Source: Escallonia rubra
Lineage: Eukaryota; Streptophyta; Magnoliopsida; Escalloniales; Escalloniaceae
DNA: 64,000 bases
NCBI GenBank assembly: GCA_033065855.1
Contig: JAVXUO010003174.1
Span: 1 to 64,000, forward strand
Reading direction: 5' to 3'
Under the pieces are notes generated by a model that had not been told where the DNA came from, did not search any database, and saw only the letters and a list, made by a program, of their open reading frames with translations. Below, piece by piece: positions 62,635-64,000 of this stretch. The translations under genes were made by a program, and so were the position numbers. Within the stretch, counting starts at the first letter, position 1, and every line of letters begins with the position of its first letter.

Positions 62635-62877
62635 TGGAAAATTTTTGGCTGCTACCCGGTTGAAGGAATCTTCCTCCTACCCCCCATGTAGCGCCAATTA
62701 ACAGTTGCTAAATATTTCTAGTGAATTTTATTTAGTGACGTTAAAAAAGTGCTGTTAAGAGTTGTCATTAGAAGTGTTAACAAAATAACCACTAGAGACT
62801 TTTAGCGACTATTAATTGTCCCTATATATAGGGTTGAAGGAAGATTCTTACAACCAAGGTAGCAACCAAATTTGTTC
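62635..62877. mobile_element. 243-bp MITE copy B (Mutator-type)
   Basis: Same family as 26282-26525: TTGGCTGCTACCCGG end, GGAATCTTCCTCC, CAATTAACAGTTGCTAAAT and a mirrored right half. Flanked by a perfect 9-bp duplication TTGGGAATT (62626-62634 and 62878-62886). Confidence 0.85.
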
Positions 62878-62886
62878 TTGGGAATT

Positions 62887-64000
62887 TAGTCTTGCTTAGC
62901 CCTGATTGTGCTTGTTGGTTTGCTACTAGATTTTTACGGTTGCCGTCTTGAGGGTGGAAATCCCGGAGAATTATCGTGAACCGTGTGAAATGCTGAGTAC
63001 ACCGTGTGAAAAATATTGTGAACCGTGCACGATTGACGGCCTTTATTCTTTGCGCTGTGATCCCATTGAGTGTCGAGTACACCTTCCATTTCGTATGGAA
63101 GGTGTACTCGAGTTGACTTCCTCATTGTAATCTTGTACTTTTATATTTACGATGTTTCGTATTTGTTTATTAGGTGTTGTAAAAAACTTTTAGGTCTCCG
63201 CATGTTACTATAAGTTAGACTGAAGTGTAGGATATGCTCTGCTTCAGTTCAATTGTAATTTTGTATCGGGTCTATCGGTTCGTTGTTAATTTCTGACATG
63301 CATGGTCTTGTATACTCAGAGTCACGAGAATGTCGTGACCTTTATCAGCCGTTTAGCACTCTTGTAATCGCTAAAAAAACGTTTTTTTATCAATGTTATT
63401 ATCGATCTTTATCAAAAAAAAAAAAAAAACCCAACTATCTATCATGTTCTGGATAAGAAATCAATCATCGAGTTCATCATAGTTCACTTTGCATACTATT
63501 ACTTACCGAGTCCCATATTTCGCTTTATATTTTACTTCCTCCGTTTTAATTTAATTGCTCTATTTTAACTTGGCATGCATATTAACGATATAAATCATAT
63601 ATTGTGTATTTTCCATTTTACCCCTAGATAGAAAGGTGGGAGGAGAGAAAAATTGTATTGTTGAACGATTAATTAAAAATATATAAAAAGGGTAAACATG
63701 AAAAATCACATAGAAAACCTTTCTGCAATTTTTTTTAGAACAGCCCAAAATAGAAAATGGATCAATTAAAGTTGAGTGGAGGCAGTATTACTTAGTGAGC
63801 CCATTCTAGTTTGCACTTTGCTTACCGTCCCGAGTGTTGATGGATAGAGAGGCTGATCATCGAGTCCTTCATTGGTCGGTTCCGATGCTGTTTACTTGTT
63901 CTTTTGTGTTGAACCTCTCTTACAATGTTGCCTCGTATGTATATGAATGGTTTAAGTAGGAATGACTCACTTGGTTTGAATACCATTACCTCCTACAGAT
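62887..64000. other. Non-coding right edge of the window with hairpin and A-tail
   Basis: Holds a 17-bp perfect hairpin (63073-63111) and an A16 run at about 63415-63430 that follows TTATTATCGATCTTTATC. The latter resembles the 3' end of a plant LINE or other retroelement on the plus strand. No protein-coding exon recognised. Confidence 0.45.
63073..63111. repeat. Perfect 17-bp stem hairpin
   Basis: TCGAGTACACCTTCCAT, a five-base spacer (TTCGT) and the exact reverse complement. No run of T follows, so it does not look like a terminator; purpose unknown. Confidence 0.85.

Overview
This is nuclear DNA from a flowering plant, almost certainly a eudicot. Genes are split by GT-AG introns, the intergenic DNA is AT-rich, and plant-type transposable elements (L1-type LINEs, a tRNA-derived SINE, Mutator-like, hAT-like and PIF/Harbinger-like elements) fill the spaces and introns. 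The best-matching protein families are plant ones. I cannot name the species. One ambiguous base (N) lies at 24243.

Layout. 1-582: a broken fragment of a malectin-domain (At1g25570-type) gene next to what looks like the end of a Mutator-like element. 1007-6026 (+): eight-exon GRDP/DUF1399 gene. 6292-12693 (-): nearly full-length but dead LINE. 12694-16748: intergenic DNA with two hAT-like elements, a foldback repeat and the promoter of the next gene. 16749-24123 (+): seven-exon F-box/LRR (FBL3-like) gene with a 4-kb, repeat-filled second intron. 24778-27610 and 31687-34139 (+): two pectin methylesterase genes with PMEI pro-regions, from different subfamilies. 34140-39445: a cluster of insertions (two long-TIR elements with target-site duplications and an intact SINE). 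39446-43168 (+): small basic Ser/Arg/Lys-rich nuclear-type protein. 43596-46621: two more inverted-repeat elements. 48166-50702 (+): soluble epoxide hydrolase. 53055-54150 (-): 5'-truncated LINE. 55010-57548 (-): ribosomal protein eL18 with a classic ribosomal-protein promoter. 57843-61861: 4-kb unit flanked by about 280-bp inverted repeats, holding GC-rich minisatellites. 62635-62877: second copy of a 243-bp MITE whose first copy sits in the first PME intron. The rest to 64000 is non-coding.

The genes are unrelated housekeeping, ubiquitin-ligase, cell-wall and oxylipin/detoxification genes; there is no operon-like logic and no sign of a new multi-gene system. The distinctive content is the transposon record: several elements can be delimited to the base by terminal repeats plus target-site duplications. 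Gene models were built by splicing conserved protein segments across canonical splice sites; every exon set listed keeps one open frame. Subfamily names come from remembered family features, not from a search.
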